A DNA stretch of 64,000 bases from positions 496,001 through 560,000 of the forward strand of contig NZ_CP014309.1 of NCBI RefSeq assembly GCF_001557535.2, in the 5' to 3' direction. The DNA is from Burkholderia sp. PAMC 26561. GTDB taxonomy: Bacteria; Pseudomonadota; Gammaproteobacteria; Burkholderiales; Burkholderiaceae. Position 1 is the stretch's first letter, and each line of letters opens with the position of its first letter. The notes under the pieces were generated by a model. The model saw only the letters and a program-made list of their open reading frames with translations, did no database searches and was not told where the DNA came from. Positions 45,216-54,287 of this stretch are shown here, piece by piece. A program made the translations under genes and the position numbers.

Positions 45216-45491
45216 CCGGTAGGGCCATTTTCCCTTTGCTGACGACATTCATCGGCGTCGATATAATTAACTTCGACGAAACCAAGGGGTGCTTTTCGGC
45301 TCGAAGGTGTCGAATTTAAGGGGTTTCGCTTTTATAAGGCTCAACTCAATTAACATGAGGGCCAACAAGAGATAGTACGCCCGCGCCACGGCACTCCGTT
45401 ACCGCGTCGGCACGATGTTGACGACTTATCCCGAACGCCAGAGCCCAAGCTAGCTCGACGGATTTGTAGCAAGGCTTGTCGACTCGTCCAA

Positions 45492-46409
45492 TCAAACACG
45501 CGTTTGCCGGAATAGCCCTGGGCCTACCCCGAAGGCGTCCTTAAATTTTTTGCTAAACGCGGATTCTGACTGGTAACCAACATCATCCGCTATTTCGGCG
45601 ATGGGTTTTAAGGTTCGAGAAAGAAGCATACCGGCGAGTTGCATCCGTATGCGAGCGAGCAGGACCATCGGCGAATCGACGCTCAAAGCGGAAAAAGCAC
45701 GAGTGTACGTGGCGCGTGACATCGCTGAGCGTTCCGCAAGCAGTTCGATCGTCCATTTTTCCGCAGGGCGCTCAAGCATGGCGATGACGGAGGCCCCAAT
45801 ACGCGGGCTGGCAAGCAATGTCAATATGTCCACCGATGCCGGTTGAAGCGCGACATGTGCCCGTAGCATCATGGCAAACAACGCGGTACATAGCGCGGAC
45901 ACAATTGAAAGTGCGCCAGGCCCAGCCTGGTCGGCTTCCCTTCGCATAATTCCTACAATACTTGCCAGATCGCTTACATTACCGCTCAAAAAGGGCGCGA
46001 CAACAATATCAGGTAGGACAGCGATCAAGAGCGCATTCGGCAAATAGTCAAACCTTCCGCATAACAGGTCAATGTCCGGATCATTCGTTTGACTGTTTGT
46101 GCTTACTGTGACCGCGCCATTGAAGTGACTTGTCAAGGCGGAAGTGTGGACGTCGGCGCCTACCCGACGATGCACAGATAACACGTGTGCATCGCCGCGC
46201 GGCAGCATGGCGATGTGACCAGCACGTAGCACAGTTTCGGGACCGTCGCGTAGTCGAAGAACGCACTCCCCGCTGACAACGACGTGAAACAGCGCTTCGC
46301 CGTCGGGCATCCGGGCGTGGTCGAGGGACCAGTCTCCGCCTAAAAGGCAGCGCTTTTGCAGCGACCCTCTAAGACGGCTTAGCTCGATCAACCGGTCAAG
46401 TGCATCCAT
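45492..46409 (-). CDS. AraC-family regulator (cupin_6 + HTH_18)
   Basis: 305 residues. The N-terminal part is the AraC-binding-like cupin (DGEALFHVVVSGECVLRL, LRAGHIAMLPRGDAHVL). The C-terminal two-helix-turn-helix contains WTIELLAERSAMSRATYTRAFS and IAEIADDVGYQSESAFSKKFKDAFGVGPGLFR in pattern. It lies between the cyanase operon and the cobalt-transporter/hydratase block. It may regulate either, or an unlinked gene. Confidence 0.85.
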   Translation of the reverse strand: MDALDRLIELSRLRGSLQKRCLLGGDWSLDHARMPDGEALFHVVVSGECVLRLRDGPETVLRAGHIAMLPRGDAHVLSVHRRVGADVHTSALTSHFNGAVTVSTNSQTNDPDIDLLCGRFDYLPNALLIAVLPDIVVAPFLSGNVSDLASIVGIMRREADQAGPGALSIVSALCTALFAMMLRAHVALQPASVDILTLLASPRIGASVIAMLERPAEKWTIELLAERSAMSRATYTRAFSALSVDSPMVLLARIRMQLAGMLLSRTLKPIAEIADDVGYQSESAFSKKFKDAFGVGPGLFRQTRV

Positions 46410-46713
46410 CGAATCGCTCGCTTATCTGCGCGGAAACCGGAGCATAACACCTAGGCCATGCAAAAATGGCTTGCGCCAATTTCTGCAAGGGCGTCCTGAC
46501 CGCGCTGAACGATCGTTACTGTTCTTAACAATTGCACCGAAGCCTCCTACGGAAGCAGCAATATTCCCTCCACGCAGAATTTGCGTTGAAAACGAACCTC
46601 ACGCAAGTGCGACCATGATCTGGACGTCCCGCGCCGGGAGTGCGCGCCAGCGGAGCGAAGTTTTCATCGCTTGCGTTAGCGATCTTTCAAGCAGACCAGT
46701 CGCCCCTTTCACA
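46410..46713. other. Intergenic, no gene seen
   Basis: 304 bp between the AraC start and the NiCoT stop. It contains a short hairpin (ATCGCT/AGCGAT near 46668-46685) without a T-run. Confidence 0.35.
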
Positions 46714-47769
46714 CTATCCCTTGAGCTCGTTAGTGTTGAACGTTTGACGGCGGTGGATCCAACCGGAGACGAACCAGCTAAAGATAAACACACCTATGAT
46801 CACATAACCTAAAGTGCCGAAATTCTCGTTCAAAGCACCCACGATATCCCACAATTGACCCTGTGGCTTAAACCTATCAGCGATCAACCCAAGCGCTTCG
46901 ACGCCGCCTACAATGATCGCCACCGCGACAGAGATAAGCGTTATCGTTGCATTGTAGTAAATTTTTCGAAGCGGTTGTAGATAAGCCCAACCATAGGCGC
47001 CGAGCATCAGGTGGCCATCAACTGTGTCAACGAGCGACATACCTGCGCTGAAAAGAAGCGGAAATACCATAATCGCCCAAGGTGACAGCCCGTGCGCTGC
47101 CTGGTCCGCAGACAGGCCGAGCAACGATATCTCGCTTGAGGTATCGAATCCCAACCCGAAGAGGAAGCCAAGCGGAAACATATGCCAGCTTGCGCTGACA
47201 AAACGAAACACCCGCCGGAGTATCCGGGAGATAAGACCGCGCTTTGAAAGTAGTGCGTCAAATTCGTCGTCGACGTAGGCGCCTCCACCCCTCACCCTAC
47301 GCAAAGTTTTCAGGATCGAAATAAGAATAAGCACGTTCATCAAGGCAACCGTGAGCAGGAAAAGCGTCGATACTGACGTGCTAACTATTGCCCCGATCGC
47401 CTTATACTGCGCGAAACGACCCGTCATCGCGGTGGCTATAACAGCGACCGCTACGGAAACCAAAATAACGACGCTTGAATGTCCGAGGGAAAAGAACAAA
47501 CCAACAGTGACCGGGCGTTTGCCATCTTGCATCAATTTGCGCGTCACATTATCAATCGCCGCGATGTGGTCCGCGTCTACCGCATGGCGTAAGCCAAAGC
47601 CATAAGCGAGCAAAGCGGTGCCCAGTAGAACTGGATGTAACCGGAATGCAATGAAGGCCCATAGCCACGCTACAATGTTTAAGCCGATTAGGAAGCCGTA
47701 TGTGCCAACTAACTTGCGACGAATTGGCTTGTTGGATTGACTAAAAATGGCAATGACCTGCGCAAACAT
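46714..47769 (-). CDS. NiCoT-family cobalt/nickel permease (HoxN/NhlF type)
   Basis: 351 residues with eight predicted membrane helices. Family signature RHAVDADHIAAIDN at 61-74, then GLFFSLGHSSVVILVS, FLFGLGFDTSSEISLLGLS and PLLFSAGMSLVDTVDGHLM. NhlF is the cobalt transporter in a Rhodococcus Co-type nitrile hydratase cluster. The gene lies in the same direction, about 320 bp downstream of the hydratase genes, so it probably supplies Co for the Cys cluster of the alpha-like subunit. Confidence 0.92.
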   Translation of the reverse strand: MFAQVIAIFSQSNKPIRRKLVGTYGFLIGLNIVAWLWAFIAFRLHPVLLGTALLAYGFGLRHAVDADHIAAIDNVTRKLMQDGKRPVTVGLFFSLGHSSVVILVSVAVAVIATAMTGRFAQYKAIGAIVSTSVSTLFLLTVALMNVLILISILKTLRRVRGGGAYVDDEFDALLSKRGLISRILRRVFRFVSASWHMFPLGFLFGLGFDTSSEISLLGLSADQAAHGLSPWAIMVFPLLFSAGMSLVDTVDGHLMLGAYGWAYLQPLRKIYYNATITLISVAVAIIVGGVEALGLIADRFKPQGQLWDIVGALNENFGTLGYVIIGVFIFSWFVSGWIHRRQTFNTNELKG

Positions 47770-48085
47770 AATATCCCGCTTGAGAGTGTGAGCATCGCTA
47801 TCAGATTAACAAGTCAGTCTGTGTCTCATGCCGCCGGCCTAACGAAGTGCGCCGGTAATGCACGCTTGATGCGCGATCGATCGTTGTTTTGTGCCAGACC
47901 CAGCCATGTGCAACCAAGCCTGGATTGCGCAGGCGCGTTATCCACGGTTGCTGAAGGAATGTCGAATAGCAGCACCGACTCGGCGACTGTTACCTAGTTT
48001 CTACAGCCGCCGATATCCGGTCCATCAACCCGGTCACAAGACACCGCACGCCGATGTCGAGTCTCAGAGTTCCGAAACATTGAGA
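47770..48085. other. Intergenic between hydratase operon and NiCoT gene
   Basis: 316 bp. I looked for a cobalamin or NiCo riboswitch on the minus strand and saw no convincing core motif. No gene. Confidence 0.4.
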
Positions 48086-48421
48086 CTAAACTGGGACACC
48101 GAGGCGGACGGAAACTTCCTTGGTCTTACGTCCAATTTCATCGGGTGTCAGCACGCCTTTTTGCAGTAGGCAGTGCGATGCGGACACGATCCACTTTTCG
48201 TAGTACGTCAGCTTCGCTGCCATCTCAGCTCCGATTTCTTCTGTACCGCGGCGCTTCTCTTCGGTGTTCACAATCTTGTGAAAATCAAGAACGTCCAGGA
48301 GTGCATGGCAGCGTTTTTCCCATGGCAAAAGCTCGTGCTCAGCCATGGGAACAGGCTCGTGGGCGCCCGTCCCGCCAAAGTCGTTGACAAGCTTTTTGAC
48401 AAGCATCGATGTATCGATCAC
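48086..48421 (-). CDS. Split-beta (N-half) subunit of nitrile hydratase/thiocyanate hydrolase family
   Basis: 111 residues from GTG 48421 (AGGAG seven bases before). It contains ELLPWEKRCHALLDVLDFH, TEEKRRGTEEIGAEMAAKLTYYEKWIVSA in pattern and GVLTPDEIGRKTKEV. This is the layout of the N-terminal half of NHase beta, encoded alone in thiocyanate hydrolase (ScnA-like) and toyocamycin NHase. The Arg of EKRRG corresponds to a beta-chain Arg that bonds the oxidised Cys of the metal site. It lies 13 bp downstream of the alpha-like gene. Confidence 0.8.
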   Translation of the reverse strand: MIDTSMLVKKLVNDFGGTGAHEPVPMAEHELLPWEKRCHALLDVLDFHKIVNTEEKRRGTEEIGAEMAAKLTYYEKWIVSASHCLLQKGVLTPDEIGRKTKEVSVRLGVPV

Positions 48422-48434
48422 TTTCACTCTCCTA

Positions 48435-49061
48435 TTAAGCGTGCGGGACGGAAACACCAATCATGGTGTCGCGCGTAACCAGTTTAGCCAACTGTGCTTC
48501 CGTGTAGTGCTCGGTACCCTTAGGTCTGACGGGCAACACTAAGTAACGCAGATTTGATGTCGAGTCGTTGACACGCACTTCGACGTTGTCAGCGATATGA
48601 GTGCCAAACTCTGCGAGAACGGAACGCGGTTCTCGTACGGCTCTCGAGCGATACGGCTTACTTTTATACCAATCTGGGGGCAAGCCCAATACTGGGCGGG
48701 GGTAACAAGAACAAAGCGTACAGACAATGAGGTTGTGAACCGAATCGGTGTTTTCAAGAACAGTGAACTGCGTGTCGTCGTAGATTGAGATTCCCATTTC
48801 TTCGGAGGCTGAATTCCCATTCGCAAGAAGCCTTTCCTTGAACTTGGGGTCCGTCCACGCGCGAGCAACTAGTTTCGCGCCAAGCGTGGGCGATCTCGAG
48901 TCGAGAACCTCAATCTGGTGACGTACCTCATCGGCGGTGATCAAGCCTCGCTCAATGAGCAGTTCGCGAATCGACAATTCGAGGATCGCATAGTAGCTAG
49001 GCATATCGTCATGCTCAATCGCCGCATGCTCCGAATGATCGTGTACGTGTTCTTCAGCCAT
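48435..49061 (-). CDS. Co-type nitrile hydratase alpha / thiocyanate hydrolase gamma-like catalytic subunit
   Basis: 208 residues. The metal site VCTLCSCYPRPVLGLPPDWYK gives Cys114, Cys117 and Cys119; Thr115 (CTLC rather than CSLC) marks the cobalt type. PYRSRAVREPRSVLAEFG follows, as in the family. The N-terminus is unusually His-rich (MAEEHVHDHSEHAAIEHDD) and could collect Co. The enzyme hydrates R-CN to amide, or SCN- to COS and ammonia. A beta chain split into two genes argues for a thiocyanate-hydrolase-like or three-subunit NHase, but sequence alone does not decide. AGGAG precedes ATG 49061. Confidence 0.9.
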   Translation of the reverse strand: MAEEHVHDHSEHAAIEHDDMPSYYAILELSIRELLIERGLITADEVRHQIEVLDSRSPTLGAKLVARAWTDPKFKERLLANGNSASEEMGISIYDDTQFTVLENTDSVHNLIVCTLCSCYPRPVLGLPPDWYKSKPYRSRAVREPRSVLAEFGTHIADNVEVRVNDSTSNLRYLVLPVRPKGTEHYTEAQLAKLVTRDTMIGVSVPHA

Positions 49062-49071
49062 TTTTTAGCTC

Positions 49072-49542
49072 CTAAGCCTTTTCAAGCCAGTTTTCAAAAG
49101 TTTCAAGTTGGAGATGGTCTTCGCTCGCGCCCGTATAGTCGGGCCACAAATCCCTTTGAGAGAATCGGACCTGATAAACCCAAAGCGGGCTACCTGCATT
49201 CCGCCCGAATGCCTCTTCCTCTGGATTGACGTGCTGGTCGACTACCCGGACGACCAATCCCTGCTTGCCGCGAAGATAGAAAGGCGTCCGGTAGTGCCCG
49301 ATCGGATAGCGCATAGAAACCGCGACTTGATCGCCGACTTTAAAGGGGGAAACGCGCCCGTCTCGGTTGACGACTCCGGAAATGGGTAGCTCAAGAGCTC
49401 TTGCCGAGGCAAAGGCACTGTAGCCCATCGCAACGGCGGCGCCACTAGCAGCTAACGCCTTTAGCCATGACCGCCGGGAAAGCGTCTGTTGCGATGACGC
49501 ACCTTGTGCGCGACTCAAATGAGGGAAACCAGGTGTTGTCAT
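49072..49542 (-). CDS. Split-beta (C-half, SH3-like) hydratase subunit with Tat signal
   Basis: 156 residues. The C-terminal domain FKVGDQVAVSMRYPIGHYRTP, YLRGKQGLVVRV, PLWVYQVRF and LQLETFENWLEKA is the barrel of NHase beta (ScnB-like). The N-terminus has a clear twin-arginine signal, SRRSWLKALAASGAAVAMG (22-40), with a cleavage-like SARA at 46-49. Known NHases and thiocyanate hydrolases are cytoplasmic, so this suggests Tat export, possibly carrying the two leaderless subunits. It is the first gene of the operon, 10 bp before the alpha-like gene. Confidence 0.82.
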   Translation of the reverse strand: MTTPGFPHLSRAQGASSQQTLSRRSWLKALAASGAAVAMGYSAFASARALELPISGVVNRDGRVSPFKVGDQVAVSMRYPIGHYRTPFYLRGKQGLVVRVVDQHVNPEEEAFGRNAGSPLWVYQVRFSQRDLWPDYTGASEDHLQLETFENWLEKA

Positions 49543-50327
49543 AGCTGCCTTTTGTTAGTCCTGCTTGGAGCGATGTCAAGTTCAAAGCTTGACCGAGATT
49601 CAAAGTCGACCTGCGTGACCGAAGACTACATGTAGACGTCTTAACTAGGACTGCTGTTCCGGCTCAAATTCATGTTCAAGAAGCTCATTCGAATATCCGC
49701 TGTCTTTTTAAGGCTCTGTACGACTAAACCGGGCTGCGCATGACGATTCCATAGAAAGAACTTTAGAACTGTTGCGGCTTAAACTCCAATCGAATCACGC
49801 CACTTTCGCGACGGAAGGTAGAAATCACCGTGTGGCACTCTTCCGGGGACGCACACAAAAAAATGTATCGGCGGTTCTGGCGCGGCCGTTCGCCCGACAA
49901 TCGCTAGGCGGGACACGAACGACCGGACGGCATGGCTGGGGTGGACTATCACGCCATCTTGCATTTAAGCGCCGGTCGAAGGTTTGACGGCCGAACTCTT
50001 TCGGTCCGATCCTCTTATCGGAGACATTTTCCGGTTCTATGCAACAAGCCAGCACTCGATCGCATGATCGGTTACAGGTGGACTCGCGCACAGCGCGCAT
50101 AACAGCAACGCTGGCGTCGAATAAACATATTGAGCGGAACGAGCAGCCGGATGATTCGCCGCCGCATTCCCATCTGCTTCATACGTGCGTACATTCGTTC
50201 TGCGATGACCTCCTACATCGGGGGACTTTTTGTCGAGCAATTTGTGACGCGCTACTCGGGTCCATTACACCGCAATCTCAAAGGTCAGCGTGAGCGTTTC
50301 TGCGCGCCAAACAGGAGTTCGTACGAT
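49543..50327. other. 785-bp divergent spacer upstream of hydratase operon and EamA gene
   Basis: No supported gene. CTACATGTAG (49626-49635), a 10-bp perfect palindrome with AAGAC/GTCTT flanks, lies about 85 bp upstream of the hydratase operon and is a candidate operator. AGGAG is found before the EamA start. Confidence 0.4.
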
Positions 50328-51239
50328 ATGCTTAACGTCGTTGGACCAGTCATATTCGTCCTCATGTGGTCCACGGGACTTGTCGTTGCACGTGCAATTG
50401 TGTCGCACGCGTCCTTGGGCACGTTTTTGTTCGTTCGGATGATGTTGAGTGCGGGTCTGCTCGGTGGGATCGCCCTTCTGATGAAGGAAAAGTGGCCATC
50501 TCCCAAGCAGTTACTACTCCATCTGAGCGCCGGTGCGCTGCTACACGGCGTCTATCTATGCGCGGCTTACTGGACGGTGGCCCGTGGAATGCCGGCAGGA
50601 ATAATGTCTTTGATGGGTAGCATGCAGCCGTTGGTAACCGCGGCGGCGCTTTTCTTTATCGACCGCGAGGTACCGCCGACTCGTACGTTGGCCGGTCTGG
50701 CGACGGCCTTTGCCGGCGTCGTTTGTGTGCTCGCTCCAGCGCTCAGCAATAACGGCTATGGTCATATTGGCGTTTCTAATATCGTCGCCGCAATAACTGC
50801 TGTAATCGGCATGACAGCTGGAACCATCATTCAGCGTGGGAGACTATCCAGTGACGGGGTACGCGTATCCGGAAGCATCCAAAATGTCGGCGGAGCAATG
50901 GTTGCTCTAGTTGGGATGTTTTTTGGTTCGTTTGGTCGATGGGATAACTTGCCCATTGTTTGGTTTAGTTTAATATGGTCTGTCGTAGGACTTTCGGTCG
51001 GCGCTGTATTGCTGCTGATTTGGATGGTTCGATCTCAAGGAGCCGCCAAGATGAGTACGTTGTTGCTGGCGGTACCTGCACTCGCCGCGGCCGAGGCTTG
51101 GTTCATATTCGGGGAAAAATTAACATTTGTTCAGATCATCGGTTTCGTTCTGGCCGTATCAGGCGTTGTCGTTGCTCGTGGAAAAGCCAAAGCCCTCCCG
51201 CAGCAACGAGTCCAAGTAAAAAAATTGGGCAACGCCTAA
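50328..51239 (+). CDS. EamA/DMT-family transporter
   Basis: 303 residues from ATG 50328 (MLNVVGPVIFVLMWSTGLVVARAI); the frame is open 66 codons further upstream. Ten hydrophobic segments form two EamA repeats (SAGLLGGIALLMK...GIMSLMGSMQPLVTAAALFF; SVVGLSVGAVLLLIWMVRSQGAAKMSTLLLAVPALAAAEAWFIFGE in pattern). Typical exporter of amino acids or other metabolites. It is monocistronic. Confidence 0.85.
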   Translation: MLNVVGPVIFVLMWSTGLVVARAIVSHASLGTFLFVRMMLSAGLLGGIALLMKEKWPSPKQLLLHLSAGALLHGVYLCAAYWTVARGMPAGIMSLMGSMQPLVTAAALFFIDREVPPTRTLAGLATAFAGVVCVLAPALSNNGYGHIGVSNIVAAITAVIGMTAGTIIQRGRLSSDGVRVSGSIQNVGGAMVALVGMFFGSFGRWDNLPIVWFSLIWSVVGLSVGAVLLLIWMVRSQGAAKMSTLLLAVPALAAAEAWFIFGEKLTFVQIIGFVLAVSGVVVARGKAKALPQQRVQVKKLGNA

Positions 51240-51487
51240 AAAGAAATTCTTAAGCAACACAAGCGAGGCACCAGCGATTCCCGAGGGTTGCTGGTCTTGG
51301 CGCTGTGGCTGACGGCACCTCTTGTGCACTTTGAGCGCCTCGTCCAGTGGCGCGGTCTAACAGCCAGGCGTTGAATGAATTAATCCTTGGAAGCAGCAAA
51401 GAATACTCATCGTTTTGGCGTGGCTGTTTTGGTGGCGGTTGCTATGGATACCAACATCAGGGGTAAACCTCCACCGACGACAGGACA

Positions 51488-51830
51488 ATGACTTATGCTA
51501 TTTTTGCGACTTCCTTGCAGTTCCAAACGCCGCGCGTACATCGCAGCTGTGCTAATCGTCTATTGGATGACCTTAGCTATGACCGCACAGGCTGAAATTT
51601 TGGCATAGCGTCCTCGCTCCATGCTTCGCTTTCAAAGCAAATACGACATACAGAAAACAGTGTCGCGGTTCAAGGTAGCCCGAGCCTCGCACGGAGTAAC
51701 GCTATTCGCGGATGTTGATCAGGACTCCGCCGCGACGAACGTCGGATCGTTGTTGAGATCACGGCGGCTTGTTATGTTCTGGAGCCCGAAGGCTGGCATT
51801 AAGCGAGTGTGCAGCACCGTCTGTTCATAG
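51488..51830 (+). pseudogene. Decayed copy of the DUF302 gene
   Basis: Base-by-base similarity to 53769-54110 is clear: the ACAATGACT start, the signal-peptide region ending MTAQA, and FQSKYDIQKTVSRFKVARASHGVTLFADVDQDSAA in pattern against the intact copy's LQSKYDFQTTVSRLKAALASRGVTLFADIDQSAAA. Frame changes and a TAG at 51606 break it, and the C-terminal third is missing where IS66 debris begins. It is a duplicated, dead paralogue. Confidence 0.75.
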
Positions 51831-51869
51831 CGACGCGGCATCTGCATGCTCCATGTGAGCGCACCGCGT

Positions 51870-52375
51870 CCGCCGCCGCGGCTTAAGGAACTACACACAA
51901 GAATTCCGGGAGATGGTGCTGGCGCAAGCTAACGACCCGGAACTTTCGATCGCTGATGTTGCTAAGGAACACGGTCTGAACAAGAACATGGTCGCGAGTG
52001 GTGACGCCAACGTTCGCCTGCGCCACCGAAGACGCGGTCGCCTGCGCCAGAATCATTTCTCCATTTCTCCCGCGCAGATCACGCCGTCGTTAACGCAGCA
52101 CCCAACCATCAAGGTGGAGCGCTAAGCGGTTCGGGTCCGCTCGAAGACACTCCTGATTTCGACGTGCTGCGCGTCGCGTTGGCTTACTTGTGTGATGCGT
52201 CAATGACGCTGGTACCACCAACTGGACACGTGTGTGGCTGGTCGCGGGCGTCACCGACATGCGTGCGGGCTTCAACAGCCTCGCAGCGATGGTGCAAAGT
52301 GTTCTCGACGTGATCGGTTCAGTGGTCACCCGTTCGTCTTCCGCTTTTCCGGCAAGCGCGGGATACTCGTGACAT
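51870..52375 (+). mobile_element. IS66-family remnants (TnpA and TnpB pieces)
   Basis: A first piece (51880-51995) reads RNYTQEFREMVLAQANDPE and IADVAKEHGLNKNMVA, the HTH of IS66 ORF1. A second (52236-52330) reads VWLVAGVTDMRAGFNSLAAM, the IS66 TnpB start. Between and after them the frames are broken. The TnpC transposase is absent. It separates the decayed DUF302 copy from its intact paralogue. Confidence 0.7.
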
Positions 52376-52883
52376 AGTGAATCCTTTAATTAGAAGCCCA
52401 CAACTTGAGCGGGTCTCTGCTTCCTGTCGAGCCTTGAAGCGAGGCGGCCGCCGTTCCTTAATGGCACGTACACTTTCCCTGACGGCTTCCGAATCGAGCG
52501 CGGCAACCGCTCAAGGCACTTGTAGCTCGCTCCAGATGGATGGTATTCCAAAGCACGATGGCTGCGGTCAGCAGATTGAGATCGCTGGCTCAGGGTCGCA
52601 AGCATCGGCAAGCGGACCCTGACTAACCGCTACATCAGCAAACCATCGCGAGCGCATCCCCATTGGAACACTCGACCTCGCAGCAACATCTTAGCAATGC
52701 TAAAACGTCAAGTCTCGCAAGGCTGGACGGCAATCGACAAGGCATCTTGAGACGATTGCGCATACCAATGCGACGATGCGGCATAAGCACGGCAATCCGT
52801 CCGTCGTACACTTTCGGCTTCGCACGGGCACTTATTGGCGTCTGCGCAGGCTCCTCAATCCATCATCTAACGGGCAGTACCAA
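52376..52883. other. Degenerate intergenic region
   Basis: 508 bp without a recognisable gene, probably further IS debris plus the 5' region of the TlpA-like gene. Confidence 0.4.
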
Positions 52884-53699
52884 ATGAACTTTGGCTTTTT
52901 TACGCTACCCGTACCACCACTAATTTTGTTTTTTAGCGTCGTGATTTCTTTATTTGCTGGACGGTTTCTTGGAAGGGGCCGTGCCCACGTGGACAATGCC
53001 CTGTTCACCAGCGTCTTCATCGGATTGGTGGTCGCGCGGGCGTCGTTCGCCCTGCGCTACCTTCCCGCCTATAAAGAAGATCTACTCAAGATCCTCGACC
53101 TCCGCGATCGCGGATCCGATCCGATCCCGGGCCTGATCGCCGGGGCGTGCGTTGTGTCCTGGTTCCTTTTGCGCCGCCGTGCGGTGCGCATGCCGTTGTC
53201 AGCGGCAGTCGTAACCGGCGCTCTAGTCTGGAGCACCGCTACGGTAGCAATGGATTTTTCAAGGCTGCCCGAGAACATTCCGGCTGTCTCGCTTGTCGAC
53301 GTCGACGGCTCTATTCGCCCACTAACCATAGGCGACGGCAAACCGACGATTGTGAATCTATGGGCAACGTGGTGCCGGCCTTGTCAGGCGGAGCTGCCAG
53401 TTCTGGCCGACGCGCAGGCGAGCAATTCGGGGCTCGACATCGTGTTCGTCAATCAGGGCGAAAAGCCCGAGGCAGTAACCGATTACCTCACGTCTCACAA
53501 TATTCATATCTGCAACGCGCTGCTCGATCCCGGACTTGGAGTTGCAAGGGCGGTGTCGGCGAACGCCTATCCCACTACGCTTTTTTATGACGCGAAAGGC
53601 CGATTGTTATCGGTGCATCTGGGTCAGTTTTCGCGCGCGACGTTCACAGAGGCTGTTGAGCGGTTCTATCCTGGGATTGCAGCAAAGAGGGCTCAGTAA
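52884..53699 (+). CDS. TlpA-like thioredoxin fused to Lgt-like membrane domain
   Basis: 271 residues from ATG 52884. Residues 1-120 hold about four membrane helices (FFTLPVPPLILFFSVVISLFAG, NALFTSVFIGLVVARASFALRYLP) in a pattern like part of prolipoprotein diacylglyceryl transferase but without its catalytic core. The rest is a periplasmic TlpA/ResA fold with the active site NLWATWCRPCQAELP. It should reduce or oxidise disulfides outside the inner membrane. The next genes encode secreted proteins, so it may act on them. Confidence 0.8.
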   Translation: MNFGFFTLPVPPLILFFSVVISLFAGRFLGRGRAHVDNALFTSVFIGLVVARASFALRYLPAYKEDLLKILDLRDRGSDPIPGLIAGACVVSWFLLRRRAVRMPLSAAVVTGALVWSTATVAMDFSRLPENIPAVSLVDVDGSIRPLTIGDGKPTIVNLWATWCRPCQAELPVLADAQASNSGLDIVFVNQGEKPEAVTDYLTSHNIHICNALLDPGLGVARAVSANAYPTTLFYDAKGRLLSVHLGQFSRATFTEAVERFYPGIAAKRAQ

Positions 53700-53774
53700 C
53701 TTTAGGCGACGTTACAAAGCGCCGCTTGCTGCACGGACCAATAAGACGACGGAACCTTCGCTTAGGACGGGACA

Positions 53775-54287
53775 ATGACTGATCACATCACGCGACTTTC
53801 TCGCAGTTACACACGGCGTGCATACTGCGGGGCTCTTTTTGTAGCTTTCTGTATGACATCTGCCATGACCGCACATGCTGGAACCGCTGGCGAACACCCG
53901 TCCTCCGTGCTTACCTTACAAAGCAAATACGACTTTCAGACGACCGTGTCGCGGCTCAAGGCTGCCCTAGCATCGCGAGGCGTAACGCTTTTCGCCGATA
54001 TCGATCAAAGCGCCGCCGCGACCGGCGCCGGAATGTCGCTAAGACCTACGCGGGTTTTCCTTTTCGGAAACCCGAAGGCCGGAACGCCAGTCATGGCGGC
54101 TAATCCGCATGCTGCATTGGAACTGCCGTTGAAGGCGGTGGTCTGGGAAGACGCCGAACATGGCGTGCACGTGGATTATCAGGATGTCACTATCGCACTC
54201 GGCCGCGACTATACGATCGATCCGCAAGTGTATGCGGCCTTAAAGCAAACTCCGGCGTTGCTGCGTACGGTTGTCGGACAAGACTGA
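53775..54287 (+). CDS. Secreted DUF302-domain protein
   Basis: 170 residues. A signal peptide (GALFVAFCMTSAMTAHAG) is followed by a DUF302 domain: LQSKYDFQTTVSRLKAALASRGVTLF in pattern, RVFLFGNPKAGTPVMAANP, LPLKAVVWEDAEHGVHVDYQD. DUF302 proteins are small periplasmic or cytoplasmic proteins of unknown function, sometimes linked to redox or metal stress. It follows the TlpA-like gene by 75 bp. A dead paralogue lies at 51.5 kb. Confidence 0.85.
   Translation: MTDHITRLSRSYTRRAYCGALFVAFCMTSAMTAHAGTAGEHPSSVLTLQSKYDFQTTVSRLKAALASRGVTLFADIDQSAAATGAGMSLRPTRVFLFGNPKAGTPVMAANPHAALELPLKAVVWEDAEHGVHVDYQDVTIALGRDYTIDPQVYAALKQTPALLRTVVGQD

Noticed and set aside
47770..48085. Possible cobalamin/NiCo riboswitch before the cobalt permease
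   Set aside because: Read on the minus strand, no B12-box-like or NiCo core could be recognised; an Infernal/Rfam scan would settle it.
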